Shown here: positions 40,076-50,251 of the stretch, piece after piece
Layout of the letters: each line of letters starts with the position of its first letter
How positions within the stretch are numbered: position 1 is the first letter of the stretch
Assembly: GCA_041399085.1 (NCBI GenBank)
Contig: JAWKTM010000010.1
Coordinates: 1-64,000 of the forward strand
DNA from: JAWKTM01 sp041399085
Lineage (GTDB): Bacteria; Planctomycetota; Planctomycetia; Pirellulales; Pirellulaceae
Direction: 5' to 3'
Length of the DNA: 64,000 nucleotides
Notes under the pieces: generated by a model
What the model was told of the DNA's origin: nothing
The model's database searches: none
What the model saw: the letters and a program-made list of their open reading frames with translations, nothing else
Made by a program: the position numbers and the translations under genes

Positions 40076-40104
40076 TTGTCGGGTTGGGCGGCATGCGGTA
40101 TGCT
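40076..40104 (+). promoter_or_regulatory. candidate promoter for the superoxide dismutase gene
   Basis: TTGTCG at 40076-40081 and TATGCT at 40099-40104 are 17 bases apart. The -35 is imperfect. It would give a leader of about 100 bases before the ATG at 40210, which is preceded by a good Shine-Dalgarno sequence (GGAAGGAA). Confidence 0.3.
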
Positions 40105-40209
40105 CCGGGCTCGTGACTTGCCCCTGGCCGCTTGCGGCTGTCGCACGCGTTGGAATCCACGAACGCGGCGGCTTTCTGCAACCACTCTGCATGAACGGAA
40201 GGAAACATC

Positions 40210-40836
40210 ATGGCTTATTCTCTGCCCGCATTGCCTTACGCTTACGACGCCCTGGAGCCGCACATCGACGCTCGCACGATGGAGATTCACCACACGAAGC
40301 ACCATCAGGCGTACATCAACAATGTGAACAACGCGATCAAGGACACCGATCTGGAAGGCAAGTCGGTCGAGGACTTGGTATCGAACATTGGGTCGGTCCC
40401 CGAGAACATTCGCGGCGCGGTGCGGAACAACGGTGGCGGCCACGCGAACCACTCGCTGTTCTGGACGGTGATGGGACCGAACGCGGGCGGCTCGCCCAGC
40501 GGCGATCTGGCGGCTGCGATCGATTCGGCCTTCGGCAGCTTCGACGCGTTTAAGGAAAAGTTCGCTGCCGCGGCGGCCACTCGGTTCGGCAGCGGTTGGG
40601 CTTGGCTGGTGGTGAAGGACGGCAAGCTGGCGGTGGGTTCGACGGCGAATCAGGACAGCCCGCTGATGGGCGACGCCGTGGCCGGCATTTCGGGCACGCC
40701 GATTCTGGGCTTGGACGTCTGGGAGCACGCCTACTATTTGAACTATCAGAATCGCCGCCCGGACTACATCTCCGCGTTTTGGAGCGTCGTGAACTGGGAC
40801 GCGGTGGCTCAACGCTACGCGGCCGCAAAGGGTTAA
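40210..40836 (+). CDS. sodA: Mn-type superoxide dismutase
   Basis: 208 residues from the ATG at 40210, with GGAAGGAAACATC directly upstream. Metal ligands are His27, His81 ([11 protein letters not shown]), Asp169 and His173 ([11 protein letters not shown]). Gly77 and Gln148 (NQDSPLMG) sit where Mn-selective enzymes have them, whereas Fe enzymes place the Gln near the first site, so Mn is more likely. It converts superoxide to peroxide and oxygen; no signal peptide, so it is cytoplasmic. A strong terminator follows. Confidence 0.96.
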   Translation: MAYSLPALPYAYDALEPHIDARTMEIHHTKHHQAYINNVNNAIKDTDLEGKSVEDLVSNIGSVPENIRGAVRNNGGGHANHSLFWTVMGPNAGGSPSGDLAAAIDSAFGSFDAFKEKFAAAAATRFGSGWAWLVVKDGKLAVGSTANQDSPLMGDAVAGISGTPILGLDVWEHAYYLNYQNRRPDYISAFWSVVNWDAVAQRYAAAKG

Positions 40837-40874
40837 TCGCCTCGGCCAGTTGGCCGAACGAATAAGAATGCACG

Positions 40875-40907
40875 GAAAGCCCGGTTAACCGCCGGGCTTT
40901 CTTTTTT
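40875..40907 (+). terminator. rho-independent terminator after sodA
   Basis: GAAAGCCCGG (40875-40884) pairs perfectly with CCGGGCTTTC (40892-40901) across a 7-base loop and is followed by TTTTTT. The stem is 10 bp and GC-rich, and it lies 38 bases after the sodA stop. Confidence 0.92.
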
Positions 40908-40934
40908 CGGAGTGCTAGACCTTGTCCCAGCTTT

Positions 40935-41098
40935 CTTCATCGCCGCCAACAATTCCTCTGCCCTAGCATTCCTCTGCGCCCGAATTCCTCTTCACGCGAA
41001 CTCCTCTGCCCAACCATTCCCTTGCCCAACATTCCCTTGCCCAACCATTCCTCTGCCCCAAAATTCCCCTCCTCTCAGCCGCCCTTCATCGCCGCCAA
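40935..41098. repeat. tandem array of 15-17-bp ATTCCTCTGCCC units between direct repeats
   Basis: About eight variants of ATTCCTCTGCCCAACC run from 40951 to about 41070. The array is bounded by two exact 15-base direct repeats, CTTCATCGCCGCCAA, at 40935-40949 and 41084-41098. No coding potential is apparent. It fills most of the gap between the sodA terminator and the PSD1 gene. Confidence 0.72.
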
Positions 41099-41189
41099 AG
41101 TGGAACCGCGTGCCCTGGCGTCGTACACTGGGTGAAACGCTTGCCCGCCGTGATTCCCGCCTCCGTGTTCTTCGGACCCGCCTGAACCG

Positions 41190-44100
41190 ATGACAGCTCT
41201 TGCCAGAACTTTCTATCCCTGTCGGCTGCGATGGTTAGCCGCCGGCGTCGCTTGGTTGCTAACGCAGATCGCGGGACCGACGCTGGCCGCGGATTCGGCC
41301 GAGCGGGTTCGCTTCAACGAGCAGATTCGGCCGATTCTGTCCGACAAGTGTTTTCAATGTCACGGCCCGGACGAGAAGACGCGCGAGGCCGATTTGCGTC
41401 TGGACGACCGCGCCGCGGCAGTGGACTTTGGGGCCATCGCGCCGGGCATGCCGGACGACAGCGAGATTCTGGCTCGGATCACGACCGCCGATCCCGATCT
41501 GCGAATGCCACCGGCTTCCGCCAAGAAGACGCCGCTAACCGCCGCCGAGATCGAACTGCTCCGACGCTGGATCGCGGAAGGCGCCGAATACGAAGGGCAT
41601 TGGGCCTTTCTGCCGTTGCGCGACGATCCACCGCCCGCCGTGCAAGACAGCGACTGGGTGCAAAACCCGATCGACCAATTCGTGCTGGCTCGGCTGGAGC
41701 GAGCGGGATTGGCGCCGTCGCGGCCCGCGGACCGAGCGACGTTGATTCGCCGAGTCTACTTGGACCTGGTCGGATTGTTGCCGGAAGCGGACGAGGTCCG
41801 GCGGTTCGTGAGCGACAACGATCCGCTGGCTTATGAACGGATGGTCGACCGATTGTTGGCTTCTCCGCATTACGGCGAACGCTGGGGTCGGTATTGGCTG
41901 GATCAAGCGCGCTACGCGGACTCGAACGGATATTCGATCGACGGCGAACGCGAGATGTGGCCTTATCGCGATTGGGTGATCCAAGCGTTGAACGAGGACA
42001 TGCCGTTCGACCAGTTCACCGTCGAGCAGCTTGCCGGCGATTTGCTGCCCGAGCCGTCGAAAGCTCAGTTGGTCGCCAGCGGCTTTCACCGCAACACGCT
42101 GATCAATCAAGAGGGAGGCACGGACCGCGAACAGTTCCGCGTCGAGTCGGTGATGGATCGCGTGAACACAACCGGCGCGGTGTGGTTGGGGCTGACGATC
42201 GGCTGTGCGCAGTGCCATACGCACAAGTTCGATCCGATTTCGCAGCGGGAGTATTACCGCTTTCTGGCGTTCTTCAATTCGTCGGCCGATGTCAGCAACG
42301 TGGGCCCGACGATCGAGGTGGTGCGCGGCGAGATGTTCGGCGTGCCGATCCAGACGGATCCACCGCCGTTGGCCGGCGAGGCGCTGGCCAAACGGCGAGC
42401 TGCCTGGGAAGCGGAAACGCGGCGGCGGTTGGAGGCGACGTTGCCGGAAGCGTCGGCCACGCCCGCCGAGTGGAAGCCGGCCGAATACGGCGAGGCCACG
42501 GCTAACGACATGGCGGCCTTCGAGCGGCAAGACGACAACTCGCTGCTCACGACCGACAAGACGCCGGCGCACGCCACTTATCGGATCGAACTGCGGACGG
42601 AATTGCCGCAAGTCGCCGCGATTCGGCTGCGGACGCTGACCGATAAGTCGCTGCCGCAAAACGGGCCGGGCCGCGCGGGCAACGGCAACTTTGTGCTGAC
42701 GAACGTGCGGCTGCGTCAAGCGGGCGTCGAGCGTCGCATCGCGCGGACTTGGGCCGACCACGAACAGCCCGGCTATCCGATCGTCGACGTGCTAGACAAC
42801 GACGGCAAAAGTGGTTGGGCGATCAATGTCGGGGCGAACTCGACGGCCAAGATGAACGCTCCGCACGAAGCGATTTTCGTGTTGGACAAGCCCGCGGCGG
42901 GCGACGAAGCGTTGGAGCTGTCGCTCGAACACGGTTTGCACGCGACGTATCTGATCGGCCGCTTCGCGATTGAATTGTCGGCGACCGTGCCGCCTCTGCC
43001 TCGCGGCGACGACGACTTGCTGTTAGCCGCGCTGCGCACCGAATCAGCGCAGCGATCGGATGCCGACAAGGCCCGACTTCAAGCAGCCTTTGAACGCGAC
43101 GAACCGCGAGCTCGACCGCGCGACAAACGTAGCGATCCGAACGTGGCTCGTCCGATGATCATGAACGAACTGGCTTCACCGCGGCCGACGTATTTGCTGA
43201 CGCGCGGCGATTTCACGCGGCCGGATAAGGACAGCGGCCAGTTGTTGCCGGGCGTGCCGCAGGCGATCGCGCCGCCGTTGACGGTCGACGAAGCGGCTGG
43301 CTCGAACCGTTTGGATTTGGCTCGCTGGCTGGTCGATCCACAAAATCCGCTAACGCCGCGGGTGACGATGAATCGCGTCTGGATGCGTTACTTTGGCCGC
43401 GGATTGGTGACGACGGAAGAAGATTTCGGGACGCAAGGCACGCCGCCAACGCATCCCGATCTGCTGGATTGGTTGGGCGGCGAACTGATCCGGCGCGGCT
43501 GGAGCATGAAGCAGATGCATCGGCTGATCGTGACCAGCGCCACGTATCGCCAGGATTCGAGGCCTCGGGCGGATTTGCAGGAGGTCGACCCGCGGAATCT
43601 GCTGCTGGCTCGGCAAGAACGCGTGCGTTTGAACGCCGAAGCGGTGCGTGACGCCGCACTGTCGGCCAGCGGATTGCTCAGCCGCACGTTGGGCGGGCCG
43701 AGCGTTCGTCCGCCGCAACCGGACGGCGTGTACGCCTTCACGCAAGTGGCCAAGCGCTGGAACGCGGAACAAGGAGGCGACCGTTATCGGCGAGCGCTTT
43801 ACACGTTCTTCTATCGCAGCGCGCCGTACCCGCTGTTCACGACGTTCGACGCCCCGGATTTTCAATCGGTATGCACGCGTCGCGGCCGGTCGAACACACC
43901 GCTGCAATCGTTGACGCTGGCGAACGACGCGGCGTTTCTGGAGATGGCTCAGGGGTTGGCGACGCGCCTGCTTCGCGAGCAACCCAGTGACGCGAGCGAT
44001 CCTTGGTCGGAGCGAATTGACCGAGCTTTTGTGTTGAGCTTATGTCGCCAACCATCCGAGGTCGAACGGAGCACGCTGCGTGGTTATGTCGAGCGGCAGC

Positions 44101-44246
44101 TTGCCGAGTTCGCTGCGGATTCCGACGCGGCCGACAAGTTGCTGTCGCGCGAGCTGCGCGAATTGGCAACGCCGGCCGAAGGCGCCGCGCTGGTCTGCTT
44201 GGCTCGCGTGGTGCTGAACACGGATAACTTTATTACTCGCGAGTGA
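41190..44246 (+). CDS. planctomycete cytochrome c / DUF1549 / DUF1553 protein
   Basis: 1018 residues from the ATG at 41190 with a signal peptide (LRWLAAGVAWLLTQIAGPTL). The haem-binding PSCyt1 domain has CFQCH at residues 54-58 (DKCFQCHGPDEKTREADLRL). DUF1549 (FVLARLERAGLAPSRPADRA, YLDLVGLLPEADEVRRFV, RWGRYWLDQARYADSNGYSI) and DUF1553 (RVTMNRVWMRYFGRGLVTTE, LDWLGGELIRRGWSMKQMHR) follow, with a laminin/CBM-like insert between. These exported proteins occur in large numbers in Planctomycetes, probably in breakdown of complex glycans or sulfated polymers. The DUF1501 gene starts 18 bases later, the usual pairing. Confidence 0.93.
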   Translation: MTALARTFYPCRLRWLAAGVAWLLTQIAGPTLAADSAERVRFNEQIRPILSDKCFQCHGPDEKTREADLRLDDRAAAVDFGAIAPGMPDDSEILARITTADPDLRMPPASAKKTPLTAAEIELLRRWIAEGAEYEGHWAFLPLRDDPPPAVQDSDWVQNPIDQFVLARLERAGLAPSRPADRATLIRRVYLDLVGLLPEADEVRRFVSDNDPLAYERMVDRLLASPHYGERWGRYWLDQARYADSNGYSIDGEREMWPYRDWVIQALNEDMPFDQFTVEQLAGDLLPEPSKAQLVASGFHRNTLINQEGGTDREQFRVESVMDRVNTTGAVWLGLTIGCAQCHTHKFDPISQREYYRFLAFFNSSADVSNVGPTIEVVRGEMFGVPIQTDPPPLAGEALAKRRAAWEAETRRRLEATLPEASATPAEWKPAEYGEATANDMAAFERQDDNSLLTTDKTPAHATYRIELRTELPQVAAIRLRTLTDKSLPQNGPGRAGNGNFVLTNVRLRQAGVERRIARTWADHEQPGYPIVDVLDNDGKSGWAINVGANSTAKMNAPHEAIFVLDKPAAGDEALELSLEHGLHATYLIGRFAIELSATVPPLPRGDDDLLLAALRTESAQRSDADKARLQAAFERDEPRARPRDKRSDPNVARPMIMNELASPRPTYLLTRGDFTRPDKDSGQLLPGVPQAIAPPLTVDEAAGSNRLDLARWLVDPQNPLTPRVTMNRVWMRYFGRGLVTTEEDFGTQGTPPTHPDLLDWLGGELIRRGWSMKQMHRLIVTSATYRQDSRPRADLQEVDPRNLLLARQERVRLNAEAVRDAALSASGLLSRTLGGPSVRPPQPDGVYAFTQVAKRWNAEQGGDRYRRALYTFFYRSAPYPLFTTFDAPDFQSVCTRRGRSNTPLQSLTLANDAAFLEMAQGLATRLLREQPSDASDPWSERIDRAFVLSLCRQPSEVERSTLRGYVERQLAEFAADSDAADKLLSRELRELATPAEGAALVCLARVVLNTDNFITRE

Positions 44247-44264
44247 TCGAACCGGCATCGAGCC

Positions 44265-45737
44265 ATGAACGAACGAGACCTTCGAATGATATCGCCCCAC
44301 GAGCGTCAAGCGGCCGAATCCGCCACGCGCCGCCACTTTCTCGGCCAATGCGGATTGGGGCTGGGCGCGATCGCGCTCAACTCGCTGCTGAACGCGGATG
44401 GCCACGCGGCGAACGGGGTGAAGATCGACCCGACCGAACCGCTGGCGCCGCGCCAGCCGCATTTTCCGCCGCGAGCAAAGCAGGTGATCTACCTGTTCAT
44501 GGCGGGCGGGCCGAGCCAATTGGAATTGTTCGACGACAAGCCGAAGCTGCGCGAGCTGAATGGTCAGACGCCGCCGAAGAGTTTGCTGGAAGGCAAGCGA
44601 TTCGCATTCTTGAAGGGGAACGAGACGCTGCTGGGCGCGCGGCGCAAGTTCGATCGCTATGGCGAGTGCGGAATGTCGATCAGCGAAATGCTGCCGCATC
44701 ACCGCCAGATTGTGGACGAGGTGTGTTGGCTACGCGGAATGACGACCGACGTGTTCAATCATGCTCCGGCCAAGCTGTTCATGAACACGGGCTTTCAAGC
44801 GCCGGGGCGGCCAGGCATGGGAGCTTGGGTCACCTACGGGTTGGGCAGCCCGTCGCGCGATTTGCCGGGATTCGTCGTGTTGCAAAGCGGCCCGCGCGGA
44901 CCGCGCGGCGGCGCGTCGTTGTGGAGCAGCGGGTTTCTGCCGACATCGTTCCAAGGCGTCCCGTTCCGCGGCAAGGGCGATCCGATTTTGCATTTGCGAA
45001 GTCCCGAAGGACTTACTCGCGAGTGCGAGCGGGATTTCTACGACACGGTCGCGGCGTTGAATCGAGCCCGGTTGGATGAAGTGGGCGACCCGGAAATCCT
45101 TACTCGGATCAACGCCTACGAGATGGCGTTTCGCATGCAAACCAGCGCGCCGGAGTTGATGGACTTGTCCGATGAATCGGCCGAGACGCTGGCGATGTAC
45201 GGCGTTCAGCCCGGTCAGACGTCGTTTGCCTCGAACTGCGTGCTGGCTCGCCGCATGGTGGAGCGCGGCGTGCGATTCGTGCAGCTTTATCACACGAACT
45301 GGGACAGCCACGGCGGTCCGGGCGAGAATTTGAACGACGACTTCGAGAAAGTTTGCCGTGACGTGGATCAAGCCAGCGCGGCGTTGGTGTTGGATCTGAA
45401 GCAGCGCGGATTGCTAAACGATACGCTCGTGGTTTGGGGTGGCGAATTCGGTCGGACGCCGATGGGCGAGAACCGCAATACGATTGGCCGCGATCATCAC
45501 ATCGACGCCTTCACGTTGTGGATGGCCGGCGCGGGATTGAAGAGCGGCTATATCCACGGCGAGACGGACGAGTTGGGGTTCGGCGCCGTCAGCGGCCAGA
45601 CGCATGTTCACGATTTGCACGCCACGATCTTGCACCTACTGGGCTTTGACCACGAGCAGCTCACGTTTCGGTTCCAAGGCCGCGACTATCGGCTGACCGA
45701 CGTGCATGGACACGTGGTGCAAGAGATTCTCGCCTAG
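44265..45737 (+). CDS. DUF1501 (sulfatase-like fold) Tat-exported protein
   Basis: 490 residues from the ATG at 44265. A Tat-like signal reads RRHFLGQCGLGLGAIALNSL. The body has the DUF1501 signatures VIYLFMAGGPSQLELFDDKP, LPHHRQIVDEVCWLRGM, NHAPAKLFMNTG, GRPGMGAWVTYGLGS and VWGGEFGRTPMGEN, with GRDHHIDAFTLWMAGAG near the end. The fold belongs to the alkaline phosphatase/sulfatase superfamily. It probably acts with the preceding PSD1 protein outside the cytoplasm. Intact. Confidence 0.93.
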   Translation: MNERDLRMISPHERQAAESATRRHFLGQCGLGLGAIALNSLLNADGHAANGVKIDPTEPLAPRQPHFPPRAKQVIYLFMAGGPSQLELFDDKPKLRELNGQTPPKSLLEGKRFAFLKGNETLLGARRKFDRYGECGMSISEMLPHHRQIVDEVCWLRGMTTDVFNHAPAKLFMNTGFQAPGRPGMGAWVTYGLGSPSRDLPGFVVLQSGPRGPRGGASLWSSGFLPTSFQGVPFRGKGDPILHLRSPEGLTRECERDFYDTVAALNRARLDEVGDPEILTRINAYEMAFRMQTSAPELMDLSDESAETLAMYGVQPGQTSFASNCVLARRMVERGVRFVQLYHTNWDSHGGPGENLNDDFEKVCRDVDQASAALVLDLKQRGLLNDTLVVWGGEFGRTPMGENRNTIGRDHHIDAFTLWMAGAGLKSGYIHGETDELGFGAVSGQTHVHDLHATILHLLGFDHEQLTFRFQGRDYRLTDVHGHVVQEILA

Positions 45738-45928
45738 CCATCCTTGGGTGGGAGCCCCGGCCCGCAATTTGAAATTCCGTGTAACATGAGCACTGGCCGT
45801 TGCCACTGGATACAGGGACAATGGCCTCAACCGAATTGCTCTTGTCGAGGCCGAGGCTTCCGTTCTGGAGGCTGGCGGCCGTTTCCAAGTCCCCTTCGAC
45901 TTTTCGAACTACGAACAGGAACGAGACC

Positions 45929-48900
45929 ATGACTTTGAAGAGCGACGCGCTCGCGATGCTCCTCGCGGCGGTGATTCATGCCGTCGCATTGGTTGGTTTC
46001 ACGCCCGCCGCCGGTGCGCAGGAAGCTGCGGCTTCGCCCCCGGAAGCGTTGAACGTGTTTCAGGACGCGGCCAATTTCCAGAACAACGGCGCGTTCAAAC
46101 TGGCCGTCGAGGAATGGAAAAAGTTTCTCATGCGGTGGCCCAAGGACAGCTTGGCTCCGAAGGCCCAGCATTACTTGGGCGTTTGCTACATGCAGCTTCA
46201 GCCGCCGCAATACAGCCAAGCGGCCGGGGCGTTTGGCGACGTCGTGAAGAACCATCCGAAGTTCGAGATGCTGCAAGATTCGCTGCTGAACTTGGGTTGG
46301 TGCCAATACTCGTTGGCTCAAGCGGGACAGCAGGATTTGTTTGCCACGGCGGCCGCCACGTTCGACACGCTGGCCAAGCAGTATCCGCAAGGCAAGTACT
46401 TGGATCAGGCGCTGTTTTACTACGGCGAAGCTCGCTATGCGGCGGGCAATCGCGAGGAAGCGATCAAGGGGTATCAAGCGGTTGTCAGCAACGAGACGCT
46501 GGCCAAGTCGCCGTTGCGGTGCGATGCCCTGTATGCCTTGGGCGTGACCCAGGAAGAGATGAAGGATTACGCGTCGGCCGGCAAGGTGTACGACGTGTTC
46601 CTGAAGGATTGTGCCGACAGCAAGCTGGTGGACGAAGTTCGCATGCGGAAGGCGGAGACCGTCCTGCAGGCGGGCCAATTGGAAGAGGCGGCCAAGATGT
46701 TCGCCTCGGTGGCCGCGATCGAAGGATTCCCGTTGGCCGACCACGCGATTTTCCGACAAGCGTTTTGCGCGTCGAAGCTGGACAAGTTCGCTGAGGCCGC
46801 TGATCTGTATGCCGCGATTCCGACGAAGTACAAGGAGTCGGGTTATGTGGCCGAAGCCACGATGTCGGCCGCGCGAGCTTACTATCGTGCTGAGAATTAC
46901 GCGGACGCCGCGAAGTGGTTTCAAGCGACGCTGGCGGCCAAGGGCGAAGACGCTCCCGAAGCGGCTCACTGGATCGCGCGGATTCTGATTCGCGACGGTA
47001 AGCCAGCCGAAGCCGCGAAAGTGGCCGGCGATGCGGTGGCCGGTGCGGAAGGCAGCGCCTGGCTGGTGAATCTCAAGTTGGACAACGCCGACGCGCTGTA
47101 CGAAATTCCCGATCAAAAGGCCGCTTCGGTGGCTGCGTATCTGAAGCTGGCCAACGAACATGCGGATCATGAGTTGGCGCCGCAAGCGCTGTACAACGCG
47201 GCCTTCACGGAGTTGGAACTGAAGAACTTCGATTCCGCCTTGCCGCACGTGACGACGTTCCTGCAAAAGTATCCGGATCATCGGTTAACGCCCGATGTGA
47301 AGTACGTCGGGGCCGAAGCCAATCTGCAGCTCGGCAAACATGCGGAAGCGGAGAAGCTGTACGCCGACTTGGTCGCCAGCTACCCCGAGCATCCGCAACG
47401 CGAACAATTCACGGTTCGCCTGGGGCTGTCGCAGTATTTGCAGAAGGCTTACGACAAGACGGTTGCCACGCTGACGCCGCAACTGGCGAAGCTGACGACG
47501 CCGGATCAAGTGGCCGAAGCGCAGTTTCTGATTGGGGCCAGCCAGTTTTACTTGGACAAGCCGGTCGAGGCTGTCGCGGCGTTGAACGCTTCGTTGTCGG
47601 CGAACGCCAAGTGGCGGCAAGCCGACGAAACGCTGTTGTTGCTGTCCCGTTCGTTGCGAAAGCAAAACAAGTTGGACGAAGCGATCGCGACCGTGAAGAA
47701 GCTGATCGCTGAGTTCCCGGAAAGCGGGACGTTGGATCAGGCTCATTTCCGATACGGCGAGTATGCTTACGCGGCGGATGACTTCGCCACGGCGGCGGCG
47801 GAGTATGAGAAAGTGGCGGCGAACTGGCCCGAGTCGCTGTTCACGCCTTACGCCGTGTACGGCAAAGGCTGGTCGCAATTGAAGCAAGCGGATTACGCCG
47901 CGGCGGCCGAGTCGCTGACGAAGGTGATCACCGGCAGTCCCCAACATCCGCTGGTGCCGGAAGCTCGTTTCGCCCGCTCGATGTGTTTGCGCCAGACGGG
48001 CAAGTTCGACGAGGCGATCGCGGATGCTGACGCGTACTTGGCGACCAAGCCGGACGTGCAACAGCAGTCGCACGCGTTGTACGAACGCGGCATGGCCTAT
48101 GTCGGTTTGAAGAATTACACCGAAGCCGTGAAGACATTCGAATCGTTGCTGGCGGCCAATCCAGATTACGCTGGCGGCGACAAGGTGCTGTACGAATTAG
48201 GCTGGGCCCATAAGGAATTGGAGCAGGCCGAACCGGCGGTGGCCAACTTCACAAAGCTGGCGGAAAAGTATCCGCAGAGCCCGTTGGCCGCGGAAGCTCA
48301 TTTCCATATCGGCGAAGATTTGTACGGGAAAATGCAGTACGTCGCGGCCGGCAAGGAATACGAGATCGCACGGCAACAAGCGACGTTGGGCGAGTTGAAC
48401 GAGAAGGCGACTTACAAGCTTGGTTGGGCTCAATTTCAAGCGGAAGAATTCGCCGAATCGTTAAAGTCGTTTACGGATCAGGTGGCAAAGCATCCGGAAG
48501 GGCCTTTGGCCAAAGATGGCTTGTTTATGAAAGCCGAGTCGCTGTTCAAACTGAATCAGTACGCGGACGCCTTGGCCGCGTTCACGGCGGCTCAGAAATT
48601 GATCGCCGGAGACGAAACGACTCAACCGGAGATCCGGCAGTTGTTGGCATTGCACGCTGGCCAGTCGGCGTCGCAAACCAAGCAGTACGATCAGGCGCTC
48701 AAGTTCTTGACGCCTTTTCCGCAGCAGTTTCCGCAATCGAACTATTTGGCCGAAGCGCACTACGAAATCGGTTGGGCTCAGCAGAACTTGAACCAGACGG
48801 AGCCGGCCTTCGCCTCTTACGAGTTGGCGGCCACGAAGTCGCGCGGCGAAGTCGGCGCGCGGGCTCGGTTCATGATGGGTGAATTGAAATTCGCGCAGAA

Positions 48901-49174
48901 GGCTTATCAGGAAGCGATCGCGGAATTCCAACGTTGCATGTTTGGCTATGGCGCCGAGCAGGCTCCGACGGAAGTGAAGAATTGGCAAGCCAAGTCGGGC
49001 TATGAAGCCGGGCGGTGCGCGGATGTGCGGATCAAGGACGCGGCCGCCGCGGATCGAGCTGGTTTGATTTCCGACGCGACTCGCTACTACGAATACGTGG
49101 CTCAGAAACATCCGGAACATGAGTTGGCGAAAGAGGCGCAGAAGCGACTCGCGGAACTCGCCAAGTTGAAATAG
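45929..49174 (+). CDS. large exported TPR-repeat protein upstream of exbB-exbD
   Basis: 1081 residues from the ATG at 45929 (MTLKSDALAMLLAAVIHAVA) with a signal peptide ending near AAGAQEA; an earlier in-frame start would hide it. Almost the whole mature chain is TPR-like helical hairpins of about 35 residues: WKKFLMRWPKDSLAPKAQHY, YLGVCYMQLQ, EEAIKGYQAVVSNETLAKSP, FLQKYPDHRLTPDVKYVGAE, QHPLVPEARFARSMCLRQTG. The pattern resembles YbgF/CpoB and BamD-like periplasmic repeat proteins but is much longer. It probably scaffolds an envelope assembly. ExbB begins 49 bases after the stop, so it belongs to that operon. Confidence 0.86.
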   Translation: MTLKSDALAMLLAAVIHAVALVGFTPAAGAQEAAASPPEALNVFQDAANFQNNGAFKLAVEEWKKFLMRWPKDSLAPKAQHYLGVCYMQLQPPQYSQAAGAFGDVVKNHPKFEMLQDSLLNLGWCQYSLAQAGQQDLFATAAATFDTLAKQYPQGKYLDQALFYYGEARYAAGNREEAIKGYQAVVSNETLAKSPLRCDALYALGVTQEEMKDYASAGKVYDVFLKDCADSKLVDEVRMRKAETVLQAGQLEEAAKMFASVAAIEGFPLADHAIFRQAFCASKLDKFAEAADLYAAIPTKYKESGYVAEATMSAARAYYRAENYADAAKWFQATLAAKGEDAPEAAHWIARILIRDGKPAEAAKVAGDAVAGAEGSAWLVNLKLDNADALYEIPDQKAASVAAYLKLANEHADHELAPQALYNAAFTELELKNFDSALPHVTTFLQKYPDHRLTPDVKYVGAEANLQLGKHAEAEKLYADLVASYPEHPQREQFTVRLGLSQYLQKAYDKTVATLTPQLAKLTTPDQVAEAQFLIGASQFYLDKPVEAVAALNASLSANAKWRQADETLLLLSRSLRKQNKLDEAIATVKKLIAEFPESGTLDQAHFRYGEYAYAADDFATAAAEYEKVAANWPESLFTPYAVYGKGWSQLKQADYAAAAESLTKVITGSPQHPLVPEARFARSMCLRQTGKFDEAIADADAYLATKPDVQQQSHALYERGMAYVGLKNYTEAVKTFESLLAANPDYAGGDKVLYELGWAHKELEQAEPAVANFTKLAEKYPQSPLAAEAHFHIGEDLYGKMQYVAAGKEYEIARQQATLGELNEKATYKLGWAQFQAEEFAESLKSFTDQVAKHPEGPLAKDGLFMKAESLFKLNQYADALAAFTAAQKLIAGDETTQPEIRQLLALHAGQSASQTKQYDQALKFLTPFPQQFPQSNYLAEAHYEIGWAQQNLNQTEPAFASYELAATKSRGEVGARARFMMGELKFAQKAYQEAIAEFQRCMFGYGAEQAPTEVKNWQAKSGYEAGRCADVRIKDAAAADRAGLISDATRYYEYVAQKHPEHELAKEAQKRLAELAKLK

Positions 49175-49223
49175 TTCGACACCGATTGTCGTTCCACACC
49201 AGCACTGAAGAGGCCTTTGGTTC

Positions 49224-50180
49224 ATGTTGCTCAATGAACAACTTCAATACCGTCTGCGATTCTTCGTGCTGTTGAGCATGGGGTCGCTGTTGGCCGTGGC
49301 GCTGTCGTTGGGGCCGCGCGCGTGGGCTCAGCAGGTAGGCGGCGAAGATGCGGCTGGCCCCACGCCGATCGCGCCGGCTGGCGACGGCAGCGCGACGCCC
49401 GAGGCTCCGGCTGCGGGAGCACCCGCGCCTCAGCCCGAGGCCGAAGGACTGAATCTGTTCTCGCTGTTGCTGGCCGGCGGCGTGTTCATGATCCCGATTG
49501 GGTTGATGTCGTTGCTGGTCGTGACGTTTGTAATCGAGCGGTTTTTGGGGCTGCGAAGGTCGAAAGTCGTCCCGGACGGTTTGATCAGCGGTCTGGGTCG
49601 GCTGGGCGGACCGAAGGGCGGCTTTGATCCTCGGCAGGCTTATCGACTGTGTCAGGAACACCAGTCGGCGGCGGCGAATGTGATTCGCGCGATGTTGTTG
49701 AAGGTCGGCCGGCCGCACAGCGAAGTCGAGCATTCGGTGGGCGAAGCCAGCGAACGCGAGGCGGATCGGATGTACGCCAACGTGCGTTGGTTGACCTTGG
49801 CCGCCGCGGTGACCCCGTTGATGGGTTTGTTCGGAACGGTGTGGGGCATGATCACCGCCTTTCACGACACGACGAATCTGCCGCCAGGGACGGACAAGGG
49901 CGAGTTCCTGGCCAAAGGCATCTACATCGCGTTGGTGACGACCTTGGCTGGGTTGGCAGTGTCGATTCCAGCGGCAATTTTCGCTCACTACTTTGAAGGC
50001 CGGATCACGGCTTTGTTTCATGAGATCGACGAACTGCTGTTCAACTTGATGCCGCAGATCGAGCGGTTCGAGGGCCGCGTTCGATTCAGCCGTCAGATGG
50101 GCGAGGAGGACGTCGCCGATTCGCAACCGGTGCGGATGCCGGCGGTCGCGGAACCACCTGTCGCCGCAACGCCGAAGTAG
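49224..50180 (+). CDS. exbB: ExbB/TolQ/MotA-family proton channel
   Basis: 318 residues from the ATG at 49224. Unusually it has a cleavable-looking signal (FVLLSMGSLLAVALSLGPRA) and a Pro/Ala-rich linker before the first core helix (LFSLLLAGGVFMIPIGLMSL). The TolQ core follows: WLTLAAAVTPLMGLFGTVWG, MITAF and LVTTLAGLAVSIPAAIFAHY. In this family a pentamer of ExbB around ExbD converts proton flow into motion of a TonB-like partner. ExbD follows 71 bases later. Intact. Confidence 0.93.
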   Translation: MLLNEQLQYRLRFFVLLSMGSLLAVALSLGPRAWAQQVGGEDAAGPTPIAPAGDGSATPEAPAAGAPAPQPEAEGLNLFSLLLAGGVFMIPIGLMSLLVVTFVIERFLGLRRSKVVPDGLISGLGRLGGPKGGFDPRQAYRLCQEHQSAAANVIRAMLLKVGRPHSEVEHSVGEASEREADRMYANVRWLTLAAAVTPLMGLFGTVWGMITAFHDTTNLPPGTDKGEFLAKGIYIALVTTLAGLAVSIPAAIFAHYFEGRITALFHEIDELLFNLMPQIERFEGRVRFSRQMGEEDVADSQPVRMPAVAEPPVAATPK

Positions 50181-50251
50181 CTTGATTGAGTTTCGTTTAC
50201 TTTTGATGAGGCGATCACCGTCGCTCGCCGCACTTTGTAGAGCCGCCGCCT

